From: Platerodrilus igneus
Taxonomy: Eukaryota > Arthropoda > Insecta > Coleoptera > Lycidae
Reading direction: 5' to 3'
DNA length: 64,000 bases
Assembly: GCA_036346225.1 (NCBI GenBank)
Contig: JARFIW010000500.1
Location: 2,852,001 to 2,916,000, forward strand
Below are positions 36,201 through 46,499 of this stretch, piece after piece (position 1 is the stretch's first letter; each line of letters starts with the position of its first letter). Below the pieces are notes generated by a model. It was not told the DNA's origin. It saw only the letters and a list, made by a program, of their open reading frames with translations, and ran no database searches. The translations under genes were made by a program, and so were the position numbers.

Positions 36201-37486
36201 ATAATATTTGTTATAATAAATCACAAATGAGTCCAGCTAGGTATAGGAACAGTATACATATGAAAAATATCAAATTTCAGCAGCTTTCTGAATTTCAAAT
36301 AAAATACAAGGTGTTCTATTCAAAAAACCAAACATTTAACAATTTTTTTAATTATGTGTGGAACAGTTGTGCCTGTAGGATTTGAATACGGGATGCTAAA
36401 CCTTTGGGTCTTAACTAACCCCAACCCTAGTTGGAGTTTCTTAAAGTTTGAAGTCTCGTTTCCATAATAAAAAAATGGAAAAAATGAAATAATCAAACTA
36501 TGACAGATAAATATATGACGGTATTAAGAAAGATTAATCAAAATAAATATAGAATAAAAACTGACATTCGTACACTAGTTCACTCGAAGGTACTACTTTG
36601 GCCAAGGAGCGAGTTTTTTTTCCTGGAAAGTTTGAATTTTGCCGAACCCTTGCAAGGTAGGAATGTTTGACGTGCGAGACAATACACACGGGACCTACAT
36701 TTTCAAGCGTATCATGTCAGTATTCTGACATTAGGTACAGGGTGTTTCATTTAAATTAACAAAGTTACTACTACATTTTAATAGAATTGGCGATGCTGCA
36801 TAGTTGAAAATATTTTAATTAGAGAGAACATATTCGCTAACATAAGTAGCCAAAAATTCAAAGTCCTGTGTTAAGTAACTCTCCATAAACGTCTAAAAGG
36901 CTAGCCACTGTGAATCATCCTGTATATCTAAATCCGAAGTACCATAAGGGTCTACTCTTAGACCCTTGTTCTTTTTAATTTTTATAAACGATCTAGATTC
37001 AATTTTAACCTGTGAAATATTAATATTTGCAGCTGATGTTAAACTATTTCTGTCTGTTTGACCATCTGTAATAAACTACAAGCCAACTTAAATCTTATCA
37101 CTGAATGGTGCAATAATAATAATAATTTGGCTTAAACCTTTCTAAATACAACATTGATATTTAGAAAATTAAATCAATAGTGTTCACTTATACAGTTGGA
37201 TCCATTCCATTTGATTCTGAATTGTTGTTCAATAATATTCTGCATATAGTCGCTCTGTCTAATAAAATGATTGGTTATATACTAGGCAATTGTAGAACTG
37301 TTCTCTAACGCATACACCTAAACTACTATATTATGCACTGGTGAGATTCACACTGAAATATTGCCTTGTAGTATGGTTTCCATACCATGAGCGTTTTGGA
37401 AAGTACTCACGGTGGATTTTTAAAATACTTATGGTTTTAAAAAGTAATTGCTATTCAGCTAGACAATCAAATTGGTTGTCCAAATA

Positions 37487-38773
37487 CTACATCACTCAAT
37501 AAGTCCGTAGGATGATACATAGATGGCGTTGCTATGTAATAATCCATATGATTTGTAGGAAGTACTAACCTTAAAAAGATATCTGTCAAAATTTCATGAC
37601 AATCCGACGATTAGTTTACAAGTTACAGAGGTTCAAGTGACGATACTTTTGAGTTTTTCAAAAAAATGAATTCCAAGCAATTTCGCGTGTTGATTTATCA
37701 TTGCTTTTGATGGGTAAAATACCATCGCAGCCAAAGCATGGCTTGATAAGTGTTATTCGGGCTCTGCTCCATCGAGACAAACGGTGGAGAAGTGGTTTGC
37801 TGATTTTAAACGTGGCCGTACAGACACTGACGATGCTGAACGCTCTGGAAGGCCAATTGAGGTGGTTACACCGGAAAACATCAAAAAAGTCCACCGAATC
37901 GTTTTGGAAAACAGAAAAGTGAAATTGCGTGAGATAGCTGACACCTTGAAGATATCAGAATGCAGTGTGCACACTATTTTGCATGAACATTTGTCCATGA
38001 GAAAGCTGTTCTCAAAGTGGGTGCCGCGTTTGCTCACAGTGGACCAAAAACAACAACGTGTCGATGATTCTGAGAGCTGTTTGGAGCTGTTCAACCGGAA
38101 TAAAAAGGACTTTTTGCGTCGGTATGTGACAATGGATGAAACATGGATCCACCACCACACTCCAGAGTCTAATCGGCAGTCAGCTGAGTGGACTGCAGCC
38201 GGAGAACCACGTCCAAAGCGACCAAAATCGCAAAAGTCGGCTGGTAAGGTTTTGGCGTCTGTATTTTGGGATGCGCACGGAATTTTGTACATCGACTATC
38301 TTGAGAAAGGAAGAAGAATCAACAGCGAATACTACATGGCATTATTAGTGCGTTTGAAGGAAGAAATTGCCAAAAAACGGCCACACATGAAGAAGAAAAA
38401 AATTCTCTTTTACCAAGACAATGCACCGTGTCACAAGTCGATCGCAACGATGGCCAAATTGCACCAATTTGGCTTCAATTGCTTCCGCACCCACCGTATT
38501 CTCCAGATTTGGCCCCAGCGACTACTACCTGTTCGCAGACCTGAAAAAATGCTCGCCGGAAAAAATTTGGCTCGGATGAAGAGGTGATCGCTGAAACTGA
38601 AGCTTATTTTGAGGCCAAAGACGAATTGTTTTACAAAAAAGGTATCGAAATGCTAGAACGGCGTTGGACTGATTGTATCACTCTTGAAGGAATGTATGTT
38701 GATGAATAAAATCGAATTTCGCCAAAAAAATGTGTTTTTCTTAGTTATCCTACGGACTTATTGAGTGATGTGT
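37487..38773 (+). mobile_element. Mariner transposon, unit 1
   Basis: A 1287-bp element with terminal inverted repeats of 27 bp (left from 37487; right ending 38773), identical in 25 bases (acatcactcaataagtccgt and on). TA flanks both ends (37485-37486, 38774-38775). It is inserted in a LINE remnant. The length and ends match typical complete mariners. Confidence 0.95.
37666..38709 (+). pseudogene. Mariner transposase, frameshifted, unit 1
   Basis: The gene would encode about 348 residues, the usual mariner size, from MNSKQFRVLIYH to the stop at 38707. The DNA-binding part holds KCYSGSAPSRQTVEKWFADF and LKISECSVHTILHEHL, and WVPRLLT is the family linker. The first two catalytic Asp are in MDETWIHHH and FYQDNAPCHKS; the third (YSPDLAPSDYYLF) is out of frame here. 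Frameshifts relative to the unit 2 copy sit in poly-T near 37704 and poly-A near 37715, and another lies near 38477. The longest open frame is 37784-38587. Confidence 0.9.
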
Positions 38774-39327
38774 TATGTGGTTCCAAATTAATTTTCATAT
38801 ATCATGAAACTGTAGTTGAGTAAATCATACCTTCTACAACAATTCCACCAGAACAAATTTGTTGCTATAAGTGCATATAACTGTAATGTGTTCGTTATTT
38901 AATAGGTTTAGTAATAGTCATGATATTTTTTTTGATAAGTTAAACTGTATAACTAAAATAATTACGTTCAGCCAGGATCACGGACTTGACTAGAAATAGC
39001 TTTGCTTAAGGTATCATTTAAGTTTTGATTATATTTAAAATATACATATGGATGCAGGCAATCTATAATAGATTGATCCAAATAGATCGTTTTCATAAAA
39101 CATAATTGTTGGCATGCATCATACTAATATTGTTATATTCTGTTATTTCTTTTTGCTTTCAATATGTATTATGTTTGCTCCATAATAGGCTGTTGCTCTT
39201 GGAACAATAAAGATTATTATTAGATTACTATTATTAACTTAAAATTGTAATTATTATATTACAAAATTATTGTTATCATATGAAACAAAGTTAATATAAC
39301 ATGTATTTAACAAAACTTATTTTTTAG

Positions 39328-40173
39328 GTTACGTAAATGCAACTGGAATACATTTGACCCATCTTTACTTCAAGGTGGAGTGTCAGTGATTCGTGAACTG
39401 CACGTATATGGAAATGTAGTACCTGTTCATGATTTTGATTTTAAAAAACACCAACATAAAGGATATGGTGTAATTCTTATGGAACGAGCAGAACAAATTG
39501 CATTAAAAGAGCATTTTCAGATAAAATTTCTGTAATATCTGGTGTGGGAACAAGAAACTACTATCGTAAATTAGGTTATGAATTGGAAGGTACATATATG
39601 GTAAAGAGTTTAAAAAAAGGACAGTATATTGGTGCTCTAGAGTATTATGATAAGCAGAATTACAAACCTGTAGAGAAAGTGAAATATATAAAAGTACCTT
39701 CACATATTTTAAATGACAAAGAATTGTTTAAGCAGTGGAAAGAGGAACATGGAACTAAGACATCTGTTAACGGAGAAGAGAAAGTGAAATATATACCTCT
39801 ACCTCCACAAATTTTAAATGACAAAGAATTTTTTAAACAGTTGAGAAAAGAGCAAGGAACTAACGTATTTAGTTATGACAAACAACTTTTAAAAGAAACA
39901 AATGTTGGTGTTTTAGACTCTTCTAATAAGCATGATCACCCACCTACAGAATATGTAACCGTAAATTCAGAGACGTTTACTCAAGAAGAATATATTAAAC
40001 AGTGTATTAAAGGGTTCGCAGATAAACTAATAAAGGAAGATGAAATTACACCTTCAGACACACCTGAAAAGACTATCCAACGTGCACTGGAAGAGGTACT
40101 AGGAGAAGGACTATATTCAGAAGATAAAATGATTAAAGAACTTTGTGGTTCTGGCAAAAAAGGAGTAAATTAA
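39328..40173 (+). pseudogene. ELP3: ELP3 terminal exon, unit 1 copy, frameshifted
   Basis: The acceptor ttttttag ends at 39327 and the exon starts in the phase required by 22949. It reads [20 protein letters not shown] and [36 protein letters not shown], but the T run at 39513 has four Ts against five in unit 2. The frame then ends at a stop at 39533-39535, losing the second half of the GNAT domain ([11 protein letters not shown]). The downstream frame, including the C-terminal extension, is otherwise preserved (open 39544-40173). If the missing T is a sequencing error, this exon is intact. AATAAA follows at 40221. Confidence 0.85.
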
Positions 40174-40220
40174 ATATTCTAAATGTATATTTGCATATAT
40201 TATTTTTGTATTTAAAAAAT

Positions 40221-40226
40221 AATAAA
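40221..40226 (+). promoter_or_regulatory. ELP3: Polyadenylation signal AATAAA, ELP3 unit 1
   Basis: The first AATAAA after the stop codon, 48 bp downstream. It has a twin at 53594. Confidence 0.6.
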
Positions 40227-41100
40227 TGGCCTTCATTGCTTTTATAGCAAAAATAATGCTTGTGATGTATTCGTTTTTAGGTTTAATGCGTTAGTTAATA
40301 GTAATACTGAAAACACTAAGTTCATACTATCTATCCAGTTGCATATAGATCACACATTGTGTAGTGTATTTTATAAATTAATCTCTAGAAGTATTTTCAT
40401 GTTAAGATTTTAATAATGCATCGATTTTTTAAAGAATTCAGAAGGCTTTTAAACATTAGTTTTATTGGTTCCGATTTAGAAAGGTTCGAAACCTTAATTT
40501 TTGTTAGTGAGATTTAGCAATAGATATTTTGTAATATAATAACATTGTAAGGTTGTTTGCAAAAAACCTTACCTAATAACAGATTTATAGACTAAATTAT
40601 ACAGCAGATAAGTATCTGGCAAATATCCAAAATGACAACAGTATAAAAAATACAAAGATTGAAATACTTACATGAAGGATTGATCATAATACGAGTACAG
40701 CTAAGCTTCCGTTTGGTATTGATCACTGGCAACAGCACAGAATTACCTGCAGGTGTATTTATATTAGATTGTATGGATGGATCGCATTTAAATTTGCTGC
40801 AAAATCTAAGTACCTCGCCCTTAAGTTTGCATAAAGAAAATAGCATTTCTGCATACCTAGATACGGTTTTTGAAAGGGCACTCTGAAATTCAATGTTTAA
40901 CGGAACTAACCCCTTGGCAAGAAAAAATAAATCTGAATTTGAATCTCGTTCGTAACCAATTTTTGAATATATGTTGTAATATTACAATATTCACAACTGC
41001 TGCAGATTACCTACCTTTTTTTATTTAGCATTGGAAAATCGGTCACGGATGAAAATCTAACATGAAAACTGGCTGTTTGATGACAAGACTCATTAAAGGA

Positions 41101-41480
41101 GTTATTTTCCTGCCGAAAGGTAACAGAAGCATATAAAGCATGCTAGCTTTCTTTGTTGTGGAGCGATGATAATTGATTCCAAAATTAAAGCATTTCTTTT
41201 CTTGCCAAAGGATATCAGATTATAATCCTCCTCCTAAAGGAGAACTTGGTCAATTGCAAAACCATCTGAAGGAGTTCTTTTCCTACTAAAAGCTGTCAAG
41301 AGCGTATAATGGATATTAGTTTTCTTTCTTGTAGAGCAATGGCGATCGATGGTAAATCCATCTAAAAATATTTTTTACTGCCAAAATGTATTGGGAACGT
41401 ATAAGAAATTCTCGTTTTCTTTATATAGGTTGATGGTAATCAATTGGAAACCATTTAAAGGATTTCTTTTCGCCTATAAA
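41101..41480. repeat. Degenerate 90-bp tandem repeat, about five units, unit 1
   Basis: Units start near 41101, 41190, 41274, 41369 and 41461 with a -tt-ttttcctgcc-like block. They continue with a gaa-cgtataa block, a tttctttcttgt-gag block, and a gatggtaatcgat-like block. Units are well diverged, so this is an old non-coding array downstream of ELP3. Confidence 0.65.
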
Positions 41481-42229
41481 TTGTTTATGAATTAGCGAGG
41501 AGGTCAAAAAGCAACAATTTCTAAGCGTCCAACATTGTGGACGCATTATTTTATGTTAAGAACGACTCTCACCATCCATCATAGCATGGAAAATTAAAAG
41601 CGTTTTTCAAACTTGAGGGGTTATAAATAAAAAAAACCAAAACTTTTACAACAGATGAAATAAATAAATTTATTACTGTGGTTCTGAATCAGTATTTCCT
41701 AACAAATGTATGTAATCTTAACTTGTGAGAATAATGTATGTTTATAGCTATTTTAAATTGTTACGGACTACGTTAATTATATGAATTACAGTGCTTGTCC
41801 CAGACAGAAATTATACCAGATAAAGACTAGTCATTTCACAGAATTTGGTTTTGCCTTATTAGTCTAGTTATCGATACAAAAACAGCTTTACAATAACCAG
41901 TAATCTTTATAAAATAAAAAATACTGGAATCTACCTGCATCGCATGTTTGTGATCTAGTTTCTTCTTAAATTACTAGAAGGAAAATGCACCACATAGCAA
42001 GTGGATACCAAGAAATTTTATGACCCTGGAAAAGCAAATTGTGACAATTAAAAATTACCAAATTCAGAACTATATACTGGTCACTGCTTCCAGAAGTGTT
42101 CAGCCGCAACTCTAGTGATTGATAGAGAAGATAACATCTTTAAAGAGGTATGATGGCTGGAAATTAAGAACATGCCAAAAACAAATAAGTTTATTGACAA
42201 TAACATATCCTGACAGTGTGTGCGAATTT

Positions 42230-42620
42230 TGATCGACACACAATGATAGGATGTTGAATTGACTATAATAGTTAAAGTGACTTTCTTTACAGACAAGTAT
42301 ACAAGATCCCGGGTTCGAATCCTGACACGGTCCACTTGAAACATGTTAGGCAAGCATTTTTCACAAAAAGAAACCCTCATTCGGATGAAAGGAAAAATGG
42401 TCTCGTGTGTGTGTTGTTATGCACGTTAAAGATCCCTACCTTGCTTGGAACAATAAGGTTTCAACAAAATGCAAAATTTCCCGGTAAGAAAACTCGCTTC
42501 CTGGCCAATGTAATGCCTTTGGGTGGAGCATTAGAAAATCAAATTGCAACCTTGTTGCAAGCACCTAGGATATTCAAAATAACAAATTAACATAAGGAAT
42601 GACGGCTTTCTATTGATGTC
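42230..42620 (+). mobile_element. tRNA-derived SINE, unit 1
   Basis: A tRNA-like head carries a B box ggttcgaatcc at 42312-42322 and an A-box-like tagttaaagtg about 40 bp upstream. The body follows (catttttcacaaaaagaaac, gttatgcacgttaaagatcc) with a 3' region ending near taaacttttatttta. The ORFs on either strand are spurious. I do not know which tRNA it came from. Confidence 0.6.
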
Positions 42621-44505
42621 TTTGAAATAAACTTTTATTTTACACAAACATGATTGAAGTTATGTAACTTGAATAGCTATTCTAGAAGAGTTTTGGAGAG
42701 CTATATGTTAATAATTTTTCTGTTTTGATCATAACTAAAGCAAGGCTACGATATACAATGACTAAAATAGTTTCCTTTACGTATGTCTGTTTTGTTAAGT
42801 ATACTATATTAAATTTTATGTGCTAGTTATTGCATTGTTACAAATATTGTTTATTACCGAAAATATAATAATACCACAAATTCGAGTTTAATTTTATTAA
42901 ACATAAAAGCATATTGCATATTATATTATTATTTCAAGATGAGAGACCACAAAATTATTACAGAATGATAATCGTGAAATTGTAGTAATTAGACATCCAT
43001 CCCTTTTACTGAATTACTGCTAAATATAAGAAAGAAATAATGAATCCTGGATTTTACTTCATGCATATTTTTTAATTATTTTGAATTTGAGGCGCCTTCC
43101 TAAAATTATTAAAACCAATAAAAGGCTATACCCACATCAAAATCTTCTATCTTCCACCAGTCCATCATGCATTTTCTGCATGGAGAATGCATTTTTGCTA
43201 GTATTTGCAATCTATTCTTCCAAACACTTCATCCCATATTAATTATGCATGATGGTCATTGTATTTTTGGTATTTGCAATTACTTGATATTAATTCAATT
43301 GGGTTAAATTGACAGTGATACGAAAGGAGCTTTGAAACTCTATGGACACTATGCTGTAATTTCATTGAGTTGGTATATGTTTAGTTAGACATTGTCCTTT
43401 ACGAATGCTCTCTTTTGTGGTGAAAAGATGTTATGTCAACACAAATAATTAATTAGCTTCTCTTTGTTCGAGGTGTTAGGAAACTTTGCCATTAAGCATT
43501 ATCTAGCATTATGACTTGGACTGCTTAAATTTGGTAGGAATTGTTCCCGGAACTATTTTATAAAACTCTATGTTCATATCTCTTCTTTTTGTGAAGTTGA
43601 AGAAAATAAACAGGATGTATCAGGTATAAAACCACCTTTATTGCCTTGTCCAACACAAATATAAAACAAGAAATGGTAAGTATATGAAGCCAAGTGACAA
43701 ATTACATATTTCAGCTGTAACAAGCTCCCTTTAGAGTGCTTTTGCAACTACATGAAGTTTTGGAAATATAAAACCTATAATAGGTATTTAGTGTGAAATT
43801 TAGTTTCATAATATTAATATTATGTTTGAATGCATCTTTTAAATTTTCCGTTTCACTGCATTTTTATAAAATCATTGACATCGCAAAATTTGCTTTTTGT
43901 TTGATTACATTTTCTGCCCGATGAATTTAGTTAATTTCCTTTTCTAGCTTACAAGCCCACTTTCTTAAACATAGTTAAAGTCCTAATGCTAACACCACAT
44001 GCTTCAGAAGTTTGTTGAAGAAATGTTTCATTAATTATATTTACTGCATTTCATGTATACCTTTTTTGTACCTACCTTACATTTCCAAACATAATTAAAG
44101 CATTTTATTACACAATCATTCAAAATAAGCCATAATGTTTAAAATTACTTGGTGGGTTAAGGACCTGAGGTGAATTATTTCTAAACATTTTGAATAACTA
44201 AAAGAAAAAAGTCGATATGGAGTAGGTGTTGTGTTATTATGTGATGGTTATTTACCTCCATGCGTTTAACCAATCTTTTTAGGTTGGAAAAACTTTGTAT
44301 TTATAATAAATTAATTGAAAATCATACAAATAAACAATAATAAAGCAAGGATCATCTAATACAAAACTGGAGTTCACAGAAAATTTGAGATTATATGAAT
44401 ACTAATAATTAGATATACATCTTTAAATTGCTCTATATTATATTCAGTAGACGTACGTCTCTCTATCCATCTTATTCTAGCATGGAGTAGTTACACACAT
44501 AGAAG
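42621..44505. other. Downstream sequence, nothing firm, unit 1
   Basis: AT-rich sequence without a recognised gene. A weak helix-turn-helix-like reading on the minus strand near 43950-44050 is noted among the rejected items. It is duplicated at 55999-57888. Confidence 0.4.
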
Positions 44506-44516
44506 ACTTAATAAAG
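44506..44516. other. 11-bp filler at the duplication junction
   Basis: Between unit 1 (ending catagaag) and unit 2 (starting acttaataaac) lies acttaataaag, a near-copy of the first 11 bases of unit 2. This is a templated insertion of the kind left by error-prone end joining or replication restart. Confidence 0.8.
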
Positions 44517-45449
44517 ACTTAATAAACTAATCAAATACATCTTTTTTACACACATTGGTGATTTATATCATATTTAGCTAATTGCACTAAGATTGTAGAA
44601 CATGGTAGTTTCTCGTCAATTCCATATACAGGGTGATTCACTCTGGATGGTATATTATTCGTTTATGGAAAACTGGATTTTTAGTTATTTATGTTAGCAA
44701 AAATGCTCTCTGTATTTAAAATATTTTCAACTATGCGGCGTTACCAATTCCATTAAGACGTAGTAGTAACTTTGTTATTTTAAGTGAAATGCCCAGTATC
44801 TACTGTCAGTTTTCGATTCAGTGTTTATTTTTGATTCTTTCTTAATACTGCCATATACCTATTTATCGCAGTTTTTGAGATTTTTAGATTTTCAGTTTTT
44901 TTATTAGGGAAACGTGACTTTAATTAAACGTTGATATACCTATGCTTTTAAACTTAGGAAACTCCAACTAACATTAGGGTTAGTAAAGGCCCAAATGCTT
45001 CGCATCCTGTATTCAAATCCTACAGTAAACATACAGGGTGATCCATGTGCAACAGGATTAAAAAAATTATTAAATGTTCGGTTTATGAAATGGAATACCC
45101 TGTAATTATTTGAAATTTAGAAAACTGCTAAATTTTGCTATTTTTCTATGTATACTGTTCCTATAGCTAATTCGACTAGTTTTGGACTTATAAGCAATTA
45201 ATTAAATATTTTATCAAATTGAATTTTTGATCAAGCAGTCTATGGAAATTTGATATTCTCTAATTGCTTATTTTTTGTTGTTGTTAGTTTGCGGTTTGTA
45301 GTGTTACATTTCAATAAGATGTAAGTTGAAACTCCCACAAGATGGCAGAAAATGTTTATTCAAATACAGTTTGTATGAATTTATTTATGTTACATGTAGA
45401 GAATGGTAGCGTTATGTCACACTTGTCAAAAATTTAATGAATTGTATTT

Positions 45450-46397
45450 AGTTTTATCGACAATGGATAATAAGAAACTTAGACAACTACAGAAAAACTT
45501 TTAAATTTTGGTTCATCTTTAGAAGCTTGTAGACAAGTTCCCAGACTCGTAACTTATAACGAAGAAAATGAAGTTATTTGCACATATTTTCATGCCTTTC
45601 CACAATCTTCAATAAAATTGGCCCACACGAATTGAATTTAAAGTACTTTTCTATACAGAGAATATTGGCTAAAAATAAAATGCACGACTACAAGTTCATT
45701 AAAGTACAAGAGCTTAAATTTGGAAATTATCTACAAAGAGTGAAGTTCTGTGAATGTTTATTAAGGCGTATTCAAGATCTACATTTTTAAGAAAATTATT
45801 TGGACCGACGAGTCAACATTCTCTCGTGAAGGCATTTACAATAGAAAAAAACAATCATTCTTGGGATAGTGAAAATCCTCATCTCAGGAGAGATTTTGTG
45901 TTTTAAGAAGGGTTCAGTTTCAATGTATTTTCTTTAATGAAATTTGGTATTTAATTTACAATGGAAGGTTAACTTCCCGAAAATATTTAGAAATTGTAAC
46001 CACAGTAGTTAAGGATTTTACAGATACTCCAACTTTGGCACAATATCGAAACTGTTGGTATCAGCTTAACGGGGCTTCAGCTCATTTCACAATTGAAGTA
46101 AGCTCCAAGCTCTACAATATTGTTGAAGATCAATGGTTCATATGCTTGAGATCCTGGAATTGGCCTCTGAGATCTCCTGATTTATCTCCACTGGATTTTT
46201 ATCTTTAGGATACATTAAAAGATATTGTTTACCAAACACCAGTAAATACTGGAGAAGAGTTGGAAAATTGGGTGAATCAGGCTTTTCAATCCCTAAAACA
46301 TGCTGAACTTAGAAAAGCCCGCACAAAAGGCATGTATAACCAACCCTTAAAATGTTTGGAGGAAAATGGTCATCGTTTTAAACGATTATTCCATTAA
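45450..46397 (+). pseudogene. Tc1/IS630-type transposase relic, unit 2
   Basis: The same relic as 32100-33050, again with Asn at the second catalytic position. Here the run before LRKII is shorter, so the open frame stops at 45790 before the DEST motif. That makes this unit the more contracted one at this site, against the general trend. Confidence 0.85.
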
Positions 46398-46499
46398 ATT
46401 AGTTATTTGATTAAGGTTCTACTGTCATCTTGTACATAGTTTTTTCGTTTACCATTAATGTATTGCTTAGTTGCATTTATTTGATTTAATTAAATAATA

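Larger units (their letters stand above)
31282..36922. mobile_element. 5.6-kb DNA element with long terminal inverted repeats, unit 1
   Basis: The left end starts cagggtgattcac (31282) and the right end finishes gtgaatcatcctg (36922), each flanked by TA. The inverted arms extend about 550-700 bp, sharing for example aaatattttcaactatgcag, gtagtagtaactttgtta, gtattcaaatcctac and tatactgttcctat. The right arm has about 130 extra bases. Inside are a decayed Tc1-like transposase next to the left arm and a nested minus-strand LINE. Alternatives are two opposed copies of one family rather than a single element; the flanking TA pair favours a single insertion. Confidence 0.7.
36930..39230 (+). pseudogene. 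LINE 3' half with nested mariner, unit 1
   Basis: Starting at 36940 the plus frame reads SEVP, stop, GSTLRPLFFLIFINDLDS and ILIFAADVKLF, a jockey/CR1-type palm in which the catalytic FADD is FAAD. Near 37320 follows YYALVRFTLKYCLVVWFPYH. The mariner then interrupts it (37487-38773). After the mariner, MCSLFNRFSNSHDIFFDKL-like sequence and an aataaag-attattatta tail (near 39210) give the LINE 3' end. The 5' side is truncated at the long-TIR element. Stops are numerous. Confidence 0.7.
31170..44505 (+). repeat. Tandem segmental duplication, unit 1
   Basis: The unit begins acttaataaactaatcaaat and ends at catagaag. It repeats collinearly at 44517-57888. It includes the end of the ELP3 intron, the ELP3 terminal exon and about 4.3 kb downstream. 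The unit is 13336 bp, 36 bp shorter than unit 2. Substitutions are rare (for example cagcg/cggcg near 31390, agagtc/aaagtc near 38165), and many differences are single-base losses in homopolymers of unit 1. Either a recent duplication or an assembly artefact fits. Confidence 0.95.

Noticed and set aside
37753..38292. 179-residue minus-strand open frame in the mariner (and its twin at 51129-51665)
   Set aside because: Antisense to transposase codons; composition and position follow the sense gene.
42081..42590. Open frames on both strands over the SINE
   Set aside because: They lie across the tRNA head and body and change between the two duplication units by indels.
43900..44060. Minus-strand reading resembling a helix-turn-helix of a Tc1-type transposase
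   Set aside because: The match is short, interrupted by stops and not supported by inverted repeats or catalytic motifs nearby.
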